Source: CBDDFV01 sp965227335 (GTDB lineage Bacteria; Planctomycetota; Phycisphaerae; Phycisphaerales; SM1A02). Taken from it: a stretch of 64,000 nucleotides of DNA. Below, piece after piece: positions 19,836 through 28,239 of the stretch (its first letter is position 1; the number at the start of each line of letters is the position of its first letter). Location: positions 124,001 through 188,000 of the forward strand of contig CBDDFV010000006.1 of assembly GCA_965227335.1 (NCBI GenBank). Reading direction: 5' to 3'. A model generated the notes under the pieces. It had not been told where the DNA came from. It did not search any database and saw only the letters and a list, made by a program, of their open reading frames with translations. Made by a program: the position numbers and the translations under genes.

Positions 19836-20326
19836 ATCGCCGCCCCCGGCTCGGACTGACAATGGTCGAGCTGCTGATCTCGCTGGCGTTGCTGTCGCTG
19901 GTCACGGCGGCGGGCGTCGGGTGGTTGCAGACGACGGCCGCGCGGGGTGTGGTGGCCGCGGACGATGTCCGCTGGCGAGACGCGGTGGAGCGGGCGCTGC
20001 AGCGGATCGCGGAGTCGATCGCGATCAGCGACTTCGATCCGAGCGAGCGACGGCCGCAGGTCGTGGTCGACGACGGCGTGCTCCGCGTTCGGGGTCGCGA
20101 TGCGGGCGTCGGTCGCGTGACGCACGTCTTCGCCGTCGACGCATGGACGAATCGACTCGAACGAGCCAGCGATCAGACGACCGCGCGGCCGCTGCTCGGT
20201 GATGTCGACGGGTGGCGTCTCGAACTGATCACCGACGACGTTGATGTCGATCGCCAGTGGCTGGATATCGAGATCCGTCGCAAGAGCGAAGCTGACACAG
20301 TCACGCGGAGGCTTCGACTGCCGTGA
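19832..20326 (+). CDS. gspJ: minor pseudopilin, GspJ-like
   Basis: 164 aa. The leader MNRRPRLG is followed by LTMVELLISLALLSLVTAAG, with Gly at the cleavage site and Glu at +5. The C-terminal domain resembles GspJ (RWRDAVERALQRIAESIA, GDVDGWRLELITDDVDVD). In known systems GspI, GspJ and GspK form the tip complex of the pseudopilus; the adjacent GspK fits. Coupled by 4-base overlaps. Confidence 0.82.
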   Translation: MNRRPRLGLTMVELLISLALLSLVTAAGVGWLQTTAARGVVAADDVRWRDAVERALQRIAESIAISDFDPSERRPQVVVDDGVLRVRGRDAGVGRVTHVFAVDAWTNRLERASDQTTARPLLGDVDGWRLELITDDVDVDRQWLDIEIRRKSEADTVTRRLRLP

Positions 20327-21171
20327 GATCGCTGCGACGGACAACCCGACGCCGACGAGGCGCGGCGCTGCTGCTGGTGCTCGCGGTCCTCGTGATCGCC
20401 GTGAGCTCGGCGACGGTGCTCGTGTCCGTCGCCAGCACGCATCGGGCTCAGATCGAGTCCATGCACGCGACCACCGGTGCGGATCAGCTGCTCGCTGCGG
20501 TGGAGCCTGCGATCCAGGCGTCGCTCGCCGAGGCGCACAGCGTCGTTCTGCCGATCGATGCCACGACGCCCGCCGCGCCGGTTCTCGATGACACCTGGAC
20601 GGCCGACGACATCACGTACCGAGTTCGCGTGACGGCGTTCGACCAGTGCGGCATGCTGCCGCTCGACCTCGCCACGTCATCCTCGCCGCTTCGTCTCGCT
20701 GTCCATCCGGGGGCGCTCGATGCCGTGCAGGATCTGGAACCGGCGAAGGACAACCCGGCGGGCCTCGATCAGATCATCGATGCGAACCTCGCCGTCTACC
20801 CCCCACTCACATCGAATGAGCCCTCGGTCGGGGCGCTCGTCGCCACGCATCCGACCGGCGGCGTCAACGTGAACACGGCGCCGTGGCCGCTCGTTCAGGC
20901 GACCGCTCGGGCGCTCGGCCAATCGGGATCACTCTCGATCGTCGAGGAGGCCCGTCTTGCCAGCGAGCCCGCGAGCTTCTCGGCTCAGCCGTCCCGCGAA
21001 ACCATCAAGAACACGCCTGCGCTCGTCTCGTCGAGTTCGTCGTGGGCGATGCGGATCGACATCGAAGTCGGACCAACCAACCAATCACCCCTCCGTCGCA
21101 GCTGGTGGGCGATCTACCAGCAGCGTGGCGGCCAATGGACCTGCACCCAACGCCTTGTCATCGAACGCTGA
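20323..21171 (+). CDS. gspK: pseudopilus tip protein, GspK-like
   Basis: 282 aa from GTG 20323. The basic leader RRTTRRRRGAAL leads into a hydrophobic helix (LLVLAVLVIAVSSATVLVSV). In GspK the usual +5 Glu is replaced, and here too no Glu is present. The body includes FDQCGMLPLDLATSSSP, an NVNTAPWPLVQATARAL helix-hairpin region (the 'vNvNTA' signature of GspK) and ARLASEPASFSAQPS. It caps the pseudopilus with GspI/GspJ. The end overlaps the next gene by 17 nt. Confidence 0.88.
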   Translation: MRSLRRTTRRRRGAALLLVLAVLVIAVSSATVLVSVASTHRAQIESMHATTGADQLLAAVEPAIQASLAEAHSVVLPIDATTPAAPVLDDTWTADDITYRVRVTAFDQCGMLPLDLATSSSPLRLAVHPGALDAVQDLEPAKDNPAGLDQIIDANLAVYPPLTSNEPSVGALVATHPTGGVNVNTAPWPLVQATARALGQSGSLSIVEEARLASEPASFSAQPSRETIKNTPALVSSSSSWAMRIDIEVGPTNQSPLRRSWWAIYQQRGGQWTCTQRLVIER

Positions 21172-21643
21172 TCCAATTCGACGCCTCCGTCGCCAGTCGC
21201 GACTCGTCCTCCTGCTCGGGGCGGGCGCGGTCGCCGTGTCCGCGTGGTGGGCGTTGGGTCCGAGACAGGCCGCGACCGAAGTGCAGGCGATGGCGCTCGC
21301 GGCGCCAGAGGCCGCCTTGGCGAGTCCGTCGAGTCCGACGATCGATCCGGCGGTGTACGCGATCTCGTTGTGGCGGCCCGAGCCGCCGCCGGTCGAACCG
21401 GTGAAGGTCGCGACGCCCCCGCCCCCGACGCCGCCGCCGATCTCGCTCGAACTGCTCGCCATCCTCGAGAGCGACGCCGGGCGTGTGGCCGCGTTCTATC
21501 ACCCCGGCGACGATGCGATCGTCAAGGCCGAGACCGGCGCGATGGTCGGCGGCTACCGCGTCGCCCGGATCGATGCCGGCCAAGTGGAACTCGTTCACAC
21601 CAACGGCGCCCGCGTCATGCGACTCCGGGAGGAGCGGCCATGA
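21155..21643 (+). CDS. GspC/PilP-like periplasmic linker protein
   Basis: 162 aa if TTG 21155 is the start, the only start codon just before the membrane segment; longer frames run antiparallel to gspK coding sense and are unlikely. A cytoplasmic RRLRRQSR is followed by one transmembrane helix (LVLLLGAGAVAVSAWWAL), a Pro-rich linker (PPPPTPPP near residue 90) and a C-terminal homology-region-like domain: LELLAILESDAGRVAAF, then GAMVGGYRVARIDAGQVEL, the 'Ge.v.g..v..I....V.l' pattern of GspC/PilP. GspC links the secretin to the inner-membrane platform. Placement after gspK rather than before gspD is unusual. Confidence 0.7.
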   Translation: MSSNADPIRRLRRQSRLVLLLGAGAVAVSAWWALGPRQAATEVQAMALAAPEAALASPSSPTIDPAVYAISLWRPEPPPVEPVKVATPPPPTPPPISLELLAILESDAGRVAAFYHPGDDAIVKAETGAMVGGYRVARIDAGQVELVHTNGARVMRLREERP

Positions 21644-22506
21644 ACCTCGCCTGGCCCGCTGATCAGTTCTATTGGGCGATCCTCGATCGCTCGGTCCTGC
21701 CGCGCGGCGTCCGCACCGCGCCTGAGCAACTCGGCTACCTCTTCGAGTCGCGGCTCCCGGTTCCAATCGACACGATCCACGCCGTCTACGTCCCCATCGA
21801 TGATGATCGCGTCCTCGCGTGCGGCGCACCAACCGAGGCGCTGGACGAAGCGGATCTTGGCGAAGCTCTGGCGCTCGTCCCGGCCGACCTCCCGCCGTGG
21901 GTCGATGATGACACTCGTGAACAGGTCGCGGTCGATTCTCTGAACCTGCTGACCGGTCCGTGGCTCCCCCCGGCGATCCGGCGCGGTCAACGGCGACTTG
22001 TAGGCTGGATCGCAGCCGCGATCGTCTTGTGCGCCGCCTGCCTGATGATCGGCTTCGAACGCCAGCGAGCCGCCTCCGATGCCGCGGCTGCCGATGTCCG
22101 GTCCGCCGAGATGGATGTGTATGCTGGTGTTCTCGGTGAGTCCGTCCGATCCTCGATCGACTCCAGCTTCCCCCCGGAGCAGCGGATCATCGCCGAACAC
22201 CGCCGTCTGATGCAGACGCGGTCCGGCCCGGTCGAAGCGCAGAACGATCGGATCGACGCCGCTCTGCTTCTAACGGCGATTCTCGAACGATGGCCGACCG
22301 AGCAATTCATCGAGACCGAGACCATCGCCGTGACGAACGGCGCGGTGACGTTGGTGCTCCGCGTTCCCGACCTCGACGACGTGCAGCCGATCGCTGACGC
22401 CTTCGGCGATCTCCCCGGCTGGCAGGTCAATCAGCCGCAGACCTTCGCCCGCCAGACGCACGTCGACATGACGCTCAGGTTCACCCGTACGGGAGAACCG
22501 TCATGA
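21640..22506 (+). CDS. GspL-like inner-membrane platform protein
   Basis: 288 aa. ATG 21640 overlaps the previous stop (ATGA) and has GGAGGAG upstream. The N-terminal half is soluble, followed by one transmembrane helix near residues 120-140 (GWIAAAIVLCAACLMIGFE), then a helical linker and a periplasmic ferredoxin-like region (ITETIAVTNGAVTLVLRV-like strand, then DLDDVQPIADAFGDLPGW). This is the order of GspL/PilM-N fusions, though the N-terminal actin-like domain is short and weak. Assignment leans on topology and position between GspC- and GspM-like genes. Confidence 0.65.
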   Translation: MNLAWPADQFYWAILDRSVLPRGVRTAPEQLGYLFESRLPVPIDTIHAVYVPIDDDRVLACGAPTEALDEADLGEALALVPADLPPWVDDDTREQVAVDSLNLLTGPWLPPAIRRGQRRLVGWIAAAIVLCAACLMIGFERQRAASDAAAADVRSAEMDVYAGVLGESVRSSIDSSFPPEQRIIAEHRRLMQTRSGPVEAQNDRIDAALLLTAILERWPTEQFIETETIAVTNGAVTLVLRVPDLDDVQPIADAFGDLPGWQVNQPQTFARQTHVDMTLRFTRTGEPS

Positions 22507-23057
22507 ACCACCGTCGCAGCCTTCTTCTCCTCGGCGTCGTCCTCTCCGCGTGCCTGCTGCCAGTCGCCTGGAGTCGACAACGAGCGATCAGCGCCGAGCG
22601 CGGTCTGAACGCTGCCACGAGTTCGCTCGCCGAGACCCGCCGCCTCGCCGCCGACATCGTGCGGCTCCGGGGGCAGGAAGAACAGGTCGCGGAGCGGAAG
22701 CGACCCGAGCAGGACCTCGTCTCGCGGATCACCCGCGCCATGCAGGATGCCGGCGTCTCGACCAATCGTCACTTCGGGCAGATCCAGCCCATGGCCGATC
22801 GCGCGCTCCCCGGTTCGAGCGGCGCGGCGATCACCTACATGGAGCAGTCGGTCCAGGTCACGCTCAACGAGATGGCGCCCGCTCAGATCGGCGCGTTCCT
22901 CTCGCGGTGGTCAGCCACCGAGCCGCTCTGGACTCCGACCCGCATCGAACTCTCCCATCATCGTGGGAACCGGCGCGGCGCCGCTGATCTCGACCGCTAC
23001 GACATCACCGTCCTCATGACCGCGACCTACGTCGCCACGAAGGGCCCCTCGCAATGA
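22503..23057 (+). CDS. GspM/PilO-like inner-membrane protein
   Basis: 184 aa with one N-terminal transmembrane segment (RRSLLLLGVVLSACLLPVAW), a coiled-coil stretch (ATSSLAETRRLAADIVRLRG, QEEQVAERKRPEQ) and a C-terminal ferredoxin-like domain (MEQSVQVTLNEMAPAQIGAF, YDITVLMTATYV). This matches the GspM/PilO pattern, a partner of GspL. Coupled to both neighbours by ATGA overlaps. Confidence 0.65.
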   Translation: MNHRRSLLLLGVVLSACLLPVAWSRQRAISAERGLNAATSSLAETRRLAADIVRLRGQEEQVAERKRPEQDLVSRITRAMQDAGVSTNRHFGQIQPMADRALPGSSGAAITYMEQSVQVTLNEMAPAQIGAFLSRWSATEPLWTPTRIELSHHRGNRRGAADLDRYDITVLMTATYVATKGPSQ

Positions 23058-23635
23058 TCCGCCTTCCTCTGATCCTGCTCGTTGCCCTGCCGGTCGCCGG
23101 GTGCGCCTCGACGCCCTCCAGCACCAACCCGTATGCAAACGCCGATGCGGCGTCGGTGGTCCGAGATACGGCGACCGCGGAACGACTGACGCGTGAGGCG
23201 GCCGAACTCATCGAGACTGATCCTGAACGCGCGGAGACCCTCCTGCGCGAGGCGCTGACGGCAGATCTCTACCACGGACCCGCGCACAATAACCTCGGCG
23301 TGCTCTACCTCAACGCGGGGCGACTCTACGAGGCCGCGGGCGAGTTCGAGTGGGCGCGGAAGTCGATGCCTGGGCATCCCGAGCCGCGCATGAACCTGGC
23401 GATGACGCTGGAACGTGCCGGGCGGTTCAACGAGGCGCTCGCCGCCTATGACGCGGCGCTCGAAGCGTACCCGGAGCACCTCGGGTCGATGCAGGGGAAG
23501 GCGCGGCTGCAGGTGCGGCATGGGCTGGTCGATGAGTCGACGCCGGCCTTGCTGGACTCGATCGCGATGCGGGGAGACGACGACTGGCGAGGGTGGGCTA
23601 TTCAGCAGAGTCTTCGGATGGAAGAGGACCGTTAG
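23054..23635 (+). CDS. TPR lipoprotein, last gene of the secretion operon
   Basis: 193 aa. Signal with lipobox VAGC (cleavage before Cys 17), then three or so tetratricopeptide repeats: ERAETLLREALTADLYHG, AHNNLGVLYLNAGRLYEAAG, RMNLAMTLERAGRFNEALAA. TPR lipoproteins act as pilotins or assembly factors for secretins and type IV pilus systems (PilF/PilW style), so this may guide GspD to the outer membrane; that is inference. No prepilin peptidase (GspO) gene is seen in the operon. Confidence 0.85.
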   Translation: MIRLPLILLVALPVAGCASTPSSTNPYANADAASVVRDTATAERLTREAAELIETDPERAETLLREALTADLYHGPAHNNLGVLYLNAGRLYEAAGEFEWARKSMPGHPEPRMNLAMTLERAGRFNEALAAYDAALEAYPEHLGSMQGKARLQVRHGLVDESTPALLDSIAMRGDDDWRGWAIQQSLRMEEDR

Positions 23636-23812
23636 GCGTGGGCCGACCTCGCCCGGCCAGTTCCATCCAACCACGCGAATGTGCTTGCTATCTGCACGGC
23701 CCCTTGGATACTACTGTCAATTCACTTTGCCCCCGGAAGGGCCGGCTCCACCTCGCGTGTTGAGTCCGGCTCTTTTTCTTCAGTCTCAGAGTCTCACGTC
23801 TTGGGGACAGCC

Positions 23813-25774
23813 TCACCGCTTCCACTTCGTCCGCCGACTCCGGTCCGCGGGCGACCCGATCAACCGAACGCCGACGCCGGCCCCTGCTGCACACGCCAGA
23901 TACGCCGCATCGAACCAGTGGTTCGCCCGGCTGATCCGGTCCCATCTCACCACGTTCCCCTTCTTCGGATCGAACTCCTCGACCTGGCGCTCGGCGGTGA
24001 AGTGCTTCGCGATCGAGAGATGGCGGTTCGGCGCTGCCTGGTGAAGCGTGAGCGCCCCCGGCTGACCGACCGGCGTCGACAGCCGCTTGTGGAGCCACGT
24101 CTTCCAGTAGTCCGCATCGATCTCGACGAGCTTCACGCCGCGGCGCTGCGCCGTCGGTGGGAGCCGCGTGATGTGATACCCCTCGCCGATGCGAATGACG
24201 CTGCCGCCGCGCGACGTTGGCCGGTGGTATGAGACGGTCCGCTGGCCGGCCCCGTACCCCTTGCACGGCATGTACGGCGCCCCGGACTCGCGGCAGAAGT
24301 CGTACGCGACCTCCGGCATCCACCCCGAGTCGATCCAGATCGCATCGGCGTTCACAACTTCGGCATCGATGCTCCGCCAGCCCGGCTCGAAGATCTGATC
24401 CCGCATCTCCCGAAGCGCCGCGAGGAGCGCCCGCTCGACGCCGAGATCCGCGCTGGCCACCTCCATCCGTCCGTAGTCGATGATCTGACCGGACGCGCCG
24501 GCCCGGAATGCGATGGCCACCCAGTGACAGAGATACTGCCCGAGATCGATTCCGACTGTGAGCCAACTGGCGTCCCGTGGCGCCGGCGGGACCACGCCGC
24601 GCGGGTGATTCGTCGTGCGTTCCTGGATCGATTGCGCCGTCACGAGGCTCAGGTCCGTCTTCGGCGGTTGGTGCGGCGTCGCCCAGACGAACTGGCAGAG
24701 TTCGCGTTCGGCGACCTCCTCGTCGCTCGATTGCATGCCGCGCCACTCGTCGGCCGCGACGTCGGCTGCGGTGACGAAGAGGTTGTCGGGGGCGGACCAG
24801 CGGAACCCCAGTGTGTCGGTCTGCTTCGGCTCGCCGATCACCTCGCCGAGCGGATCGAGTTCCTGACCGTCGTGGACGAGGCGGCTCGCTGAGACGGCAG
24901 TGACGCGTTCATCGTCTGACCATCGCATCTCGCAGACCGGGCACATCCAGGCCGCGCCTGTCTCCGCTTCGCGGATCGTCGTCGCCGCCTTCCAGCCGTC
25001 CAAGTGCTCCCGACCCGGGGTCACCCACGCATCGCACTTCGGGCACGGGATCGCGATCCGGCTCTGGGTGCCGCCCTTGTACTCCGACCACGTCGGGCCC
25101 TCCTCGATCGTGACCGTGCACTCCGCGTAGAACCTCGCGCGGCGTTGGTACGCCCGGGTCCGCGCCTCGAGCTGCCGCAGCTTGCTGGTCTCGAGGCTCG
25201 TCTTCCCGGGTTCGGCGAAGCCGTCCGTCTCTGTCACCACGACTACCCGCGTCGTGAAGTGCGCCCGGACCTTGTCTCCCCCACCGCCGGTCATGAACCG
25301 CAGGGTCGCCCCGTTGCGGAACTTGACCCGGGTCGGCGCGCCGCCGCGACTGCCTGAACCTGATCTCGGCAGGAGATCCCGGTACCGGGAGGTCTCGATC
25401 GCAGGCAGAAGATCGTCCTCCCACTTGTCCTTGACCATGTCGAGGCTGGGGACGCCGCAGACCACCGTCTCGTTCATCTCGAAGAGGTGATACAGGACCG
25501 GGATCACGAAGCAGAGCAGCGTCTTCCCGGATTGCGTCGGGCCCAGGCTGAAGAAGCGACGCCACTGACCCGAGTCCACGGCGTCGAGCCAGAGGCCGGT
25601 GTAGGGCTGGCGATTCGTTCGGAACCGGCGACCGGCGTACGGACCATCCGGGATGATGATCTCGCGTTCGGCGAACGCCCGCATCGAGCGGATACGCGGC
25701 GCCCGCGATCGCTGCAGCACGGACCGCAGCTCATCGCCTGCCGCGCGGCGTTCAGGATCAAGCCGCTTCACCAT
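23813..25774 (-). CDS. phage terminase large subunit, GpA family
   Basis: 653 aa from ATG 25774 (GGAGG upstream); a TTG at 25801 is possible. The ATPase part has Walker A LGPTQSGKTLL near residue 85 and a Walker B-like VVVVTETDGF; a zinc-ribbon-like CPKCDAW...CPVCEMRW follows around residue 250-290. The nuclease part carries spaced acidic residues in VGIDLGQYLCHWVAIAF, ADAIWIDSGWMPE and ANHWFDAAYLACAAG. It pumps and cuts concatemeric DNA into capsids. Its partner small subunit overlaps upstream. No portal, protease or capsid gene is nearby, so in this element it is either a relic or serves packaging by a helper phage. Confidence 0.93.
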   Translation of the reverse strand: MVKRLDPERRAAGDELRSVLQRSRAPRIRSMRAFAEREIIIPDGPYAGRRFRTNRQPYTGLWLDAVDSGQWRRFFSLGPTQSGKTLLCFVIPVLYHLFEMNETVVCGVPSLDMVKDKWEDDLLPAIETSRYRDLLPRSGSGSRGGAPTRVKFRNGATLRFMTGGGGDKVRAHFTTRVVVVTETDGFAEPGKTSLETSKLRQLEARTRAYQRRARFYAECTVTIEEGPTWSEYKGGTQSRIAIPCPKCDAWVTPGREHLDGWKAATTIREAETGAAWMCPVCEMRWSDDERVTAVSASRLVHDGQELDPLGEVIGEPKQTDTLGFRWSAPDNLFVTAADVAADEWRGMQSSDEEVAERELCQFVWATPHQPPKTDLSLVTAQSIQERTTNHPRGVVPPAPRDASWLTVGIDLGQYLCHWVAIAFRAGASGQIIDYGRMEVASADLGVERALLAALREMRDQIFEPGWRSIDAEVVNADAIWIDSGWMPEVAYDFCRESGAPYMPCKGYGAGQRTVSYHRPTSRGGSVIRIGEGYHITRLPPTAQRRGVKLVEIDADYWKTWLHKRLSTPVGQPGALTLHQAAPNRHLSIAKHFTAERQVEEFDPKKGNVVRWDRISRANHWFDAAYLACAAGAGVGVRLIGSPADRSRRTKWKR

Positions 25775-26441
25775 CGGCGGCGCCTCCGAGCGTCCGGGCA
25801 ACGTGGCGATCCGCTTCGTCGAGGGCCTCTTCGAGGATCGCGTGCGCTTCTGATCCGAACTGCCGTTGCAACGTCTCGCCGGCCTGACGCAGGACGCCGC
25901 TCACCAACTGCCAGCCTTCGTGCAGCGCCTCTCGCGCCACCAGCGTCCCCTCGCGTTCGAGCCGCTCAAGGCGAGCGATCTTCGCGCGTTCGTCGCGGTA
26001 CCGCTCCAGCGCCGGGCTCGACTCCCCCGTCATCATCGGATCATCGACGGGCGCGGCCAGGCGATGCTTGTTCGTCGCCAGGAAGTTGTGCAGCGCCGGC
26101 ACGAGCGCGTAGAGGTCGACCGTCGCGCCGCCGAAGGGCAGTCCGTACCGCTCGGCCTGCTCGTTGATCGTCCGGGCCTGTCGCCCCGACATCTCCCGCC
26201 AGAGCTTCTGCGGGATCGCGCGCACGTTCCGTCGGATCGACTCGCGCTGTAGCGCCGCGGCTTCCCGCGCCGTCGGCTCCTCACCCGACTGCCGCTTCCG
26301 AAGCGCCCGCATCGCGAGTTCACGGTCGGCGGGATCCGGCACGAACGCCTCGTTCGAGACGGGCGGCGGCGCCCCCGCCCCCGGAGGCTCCTTCGATGCT
26401 CCCGAGGCCTTCCGCCGCTTCGATGTCCGCTTCTTGGCCAT
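25758..26441 (-). CDS. terminase small subunit-like (Nu1-type)
   Basis: 227 aa from ATG 26441, stop overlapping the large-subunit start by 17 nt. The N-terminus is very basic (MAKKRTSKRRKASG). The middle (SGRQARTINEQAERYGLPFG, DLYALVPALHNFLATNKHRL) and a helical C-terminal part (YRDERAKIARLERLEREGTL, VSGVLRQAGETLQRQFG) match Nu1-like packaging proteins, in which the middle region binds DNA and the coiled coil oligomerises. Pairing with a GpA-type terminase supports this; sequence signal alone is moderate. Confidence 0.75.
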   Translation of the reverse strand: MAKKRTSKRRKASGASKEPPGAGAPPPVSNEAFVPDPADRELAMRALRKRQSGEEPTAREAAALQRESIRRNVRAIPQKLWREMSGRQARTINEQAERYGLPFGGATVDLYALVPALHNFLATNKHRLAAPVDDPMMTGESSPALERYRDERAKIARLERLEREGTLVAREALHEGWQLVSGVLRQAGETLQRQFGSEAHAILEEALDEADRHVARTLGGAADGEAA

Positions 26442-26693
26442 CCCAGGCGGGCTCCGTGGCGAGAATCGACTTACTTACTTGGACAATTGAGGGTCAGACG
26501 CGGGAGAAATCCGGCGTCCGCATCCCCGCGGATGCCGACACGTTCGGGAAGGAACCATGCAAGATCGCTGCATTATAGCGAACAATCGCCGAATATGGCC
26601 TTGATGTTCCCGCGATCTCATGCCCTTGTGTCCGTGGTCGACGGACAGCCCCGCACACGGCGTGGGCGCGGCGGCCAACGGAGAACCATCGCC

Positions 26694-26954
26694 ATGCGAT
26701 ACACGCGAATCGAACTCGAGGGGCCAGGCGCGAACGCCTTCGCCACCCTCACCCGCCGGCGCGGCGGCGACACCATCGACGTCGAGGTGTTGCTGCCGGG
26801 CACGCAGCACCGCCACGCCGTCCAGGTGGATGACCTCCAGGACCAGTGGTCCATGGCCGAGGGGCTGTACGCCCTGCTCACCGGCGACGACAGCGGCGAG
26901 ATCACCAACGAGGTCCGCGCGTACTTCGACGCGATCGGTCTGCTCGTTCGATGA
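26694..26954 (+). CDS. small conserved-looking protein of unknown function
   Basis: 86 aa. I chose ATG 26694, preceded by CGGAGAA; a longer frame upstream has no plausible ribosome site. Acidic and hydrophilic, with a beta-hairpin-like start (YTRIELEGPGANAFATLTRR) and an alpha-helical end (MAEGLYALLTGDDSGEI, VRAYFDAIGLLVR). No family recognised. It is 45 bp upstream of the HARE-HTH gene and divergent from the terminase pair, so it may belong to the element's control or accessory genes. Confidence 0.6.
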   Translation: MRYTRIELEGPGANAFATLTRRRGGDTIDVEVLLPGTQHRHAVQVDDLQDQWSMAEGLYALLTGDDSGEITNEVRAYFDAIGLLVR

Positions 26955-26999
26955 GCATCCACCCCCCGCACCACACCAACATCCCAACGGAGAATCACG

Positions 27000-27536
27000 A
27001 TGAAGACTTCTGATGTGAAGATCGGCGGCGTCTACCGCGCCAAGGTCAGCGACAAGCTCACCGACGTGCGGATCGACGAGGCGCACCCCGACGGCGGCTG
27101 GACCGCCACGAACCTGGCGACGACGAAGAGCGTGCGGATCAAGACGGCGCGGCGGCTGCGGGCGGCGTCGGACAGCGCCACGAGGGCGACGAGAACGCCG
27201 CGTGCCGCGAAGGGGACGAAGAAGGCGACGGCGGCGCGACCGAAGGCGAAGAACGCGACACGGGCCAACGTCGCGGCCCAGACGGCGAAGGGGAACGCGA
27301 AGCCCAAGCCCAAGCGAACCAGCCTGCTTGACCTCGCGGCCGACGTCCTCAAGAACGCGAAGAACCCGATGACCTCGAAGGAGATCGTCGAGCGCGTCCT
27401 CGAGTCGGGCGCATGGACCACGACCGGCAAGACGCCGCACGCCACGCTCTACGCGGCGATGATCAGGGAGATCGCGAAGAAGGGGAAGGACGCGCGGTTC
27501 AAGAAGGTCGAGCGCGGGCTGTTCACGGCCGCCTGA
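27000..27536 (+). CDS. HARE-HTH domain protein with lysine-rich linker
   Basis: 178 aa; GGAGAATC precedes ATG 27000. Residues 1-55 form a small beta-rich domain (VKIGGVYRAKVSDKLTDVRI). Residues 60-105 are a Lys/Ala/Arg-rich linker resembling histone-H1 or DNA-binding tails. Residues about 108-175 form a HARE-HTH (HB1, ASXL, restriction endonuclease HTH) winged helix: LDLAADVLKNAKNPMTSKEI, then TPHATLYAAMIREIAKKG, then RFKKVERGLFTA. That domain occurs in restriction-modification and chromatin-type proteins and is thought to sense DNA modification. It sits near a methyltransferase gene. Function is inferred only from the domain. Confidence 0.85.
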   Translation: MKTSDVKIGGVYRAKVSDKLTDVRIDEAHPDGGWTATNLATTKSVRIKTARRLRAASDSATRATRTPRAAKGTKKATAARPKAKNATRANVAAQTAKGNAKPKPKRTSLLDLAADVLKNAKNPMTSKEIVERVLESGAWTTTGKTPHATLYAAMIREIAKKGKDARFKKVERGLFTAA

Positions 27537-27598
27537 CGCCTCGCGACATCCCTTTCAGTCGACGCCTCGGCGAGCGCCGGGGCGTTGTCTCTCGGGGG

Positions 27599-28192
27599 TC
27601 ACCGAGGCACGCGATAGCGACGAGGACGATGTTCGTCGACCCACACGCCCCGTGACGCAGAGAATCCCCCTGCCAACTGGCCATCTGGCAAACTGATCAC
27701 CATCGATGTTCCCGACGGCTCAAGGCCAACGGCCATCAGCCACAACCCCCACCAGTGCCCCGCCGCCTCATTCCGTTCGCTGACGGATAGCTCAGTCCAC
27801 TCGTCGACGACGCGCAACGCCAACACCGGACGACCGTCACGAATGTCACCATTGGCCCGAGCAAGTAGCGAGTCGGAGGATTCTTCAGTGGCATACACGA
27901 GCTTGCCGAATCGCAAGCATGCACGATTCACTTCGACCGGGTCCAGATAGTCGACCCCGTCGGGCTCCAACACTTGAAAGGCAAACGTCGTCGCAAGCAC
28001 AAGGCCCACTAAGGACAGCGCGACAATCGACAGTGGTCCCCCCATGAACTGCACAGGGGCCGGCTCCCCCGACACCTCGACAACATCGGAAACGCGTGCG
28101 ACCGCCTCTTCCGGCGACTCCGCCTCAATCTTCAACCGGACGTGTTTCCCCGTAACCAGGCTCTGGCCTTGGACAAGGTACCTCATCGCCAC
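27599..28192 (-). CDS. single-pass membrane protein of unknown function
   Basis: 197 aa from ATG 28192 (ATG 28186 also possible). The N-terminal part (YLVQGQSLVTGKHVRLKI, EAESPEEAVARVSDVV) resembles the small beta-alpha module often found before membrane segments in planctomycete proteins. One transmembrane helix is at about residues 55-75 (LSIVALSLVGLVLATTFAF). The C-terminal domain, predicted extracytoplasmic, has no motif I know. It stands alone on the minus strand between the HARE-HTH and methyltransferase genes. Confidence 0.65.
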   Translation of the reverse strand: MAMRYLVQGQSLVTGKHVRLKIEAESPEEAVARVSDVVEVSGEPAPVQFMGGPLSIVALSLVGLVLATTFAFQVLEPDGVDYLDPVEVNRACLRFGKLVYATEESSDSLLARANGDIRDGRPVLALRVVDEWTELSVSERNEAAGHWWGLWLMAVGLEPSGTSMVISLPDGQLAGGFSASRGVWVDEHRPRRYRVPR

Positions 28193-28239
28193 CTCGATTC
28201 CTGCTCCAACCGTAACCGACGCGGGGCAGAATCACGAGG

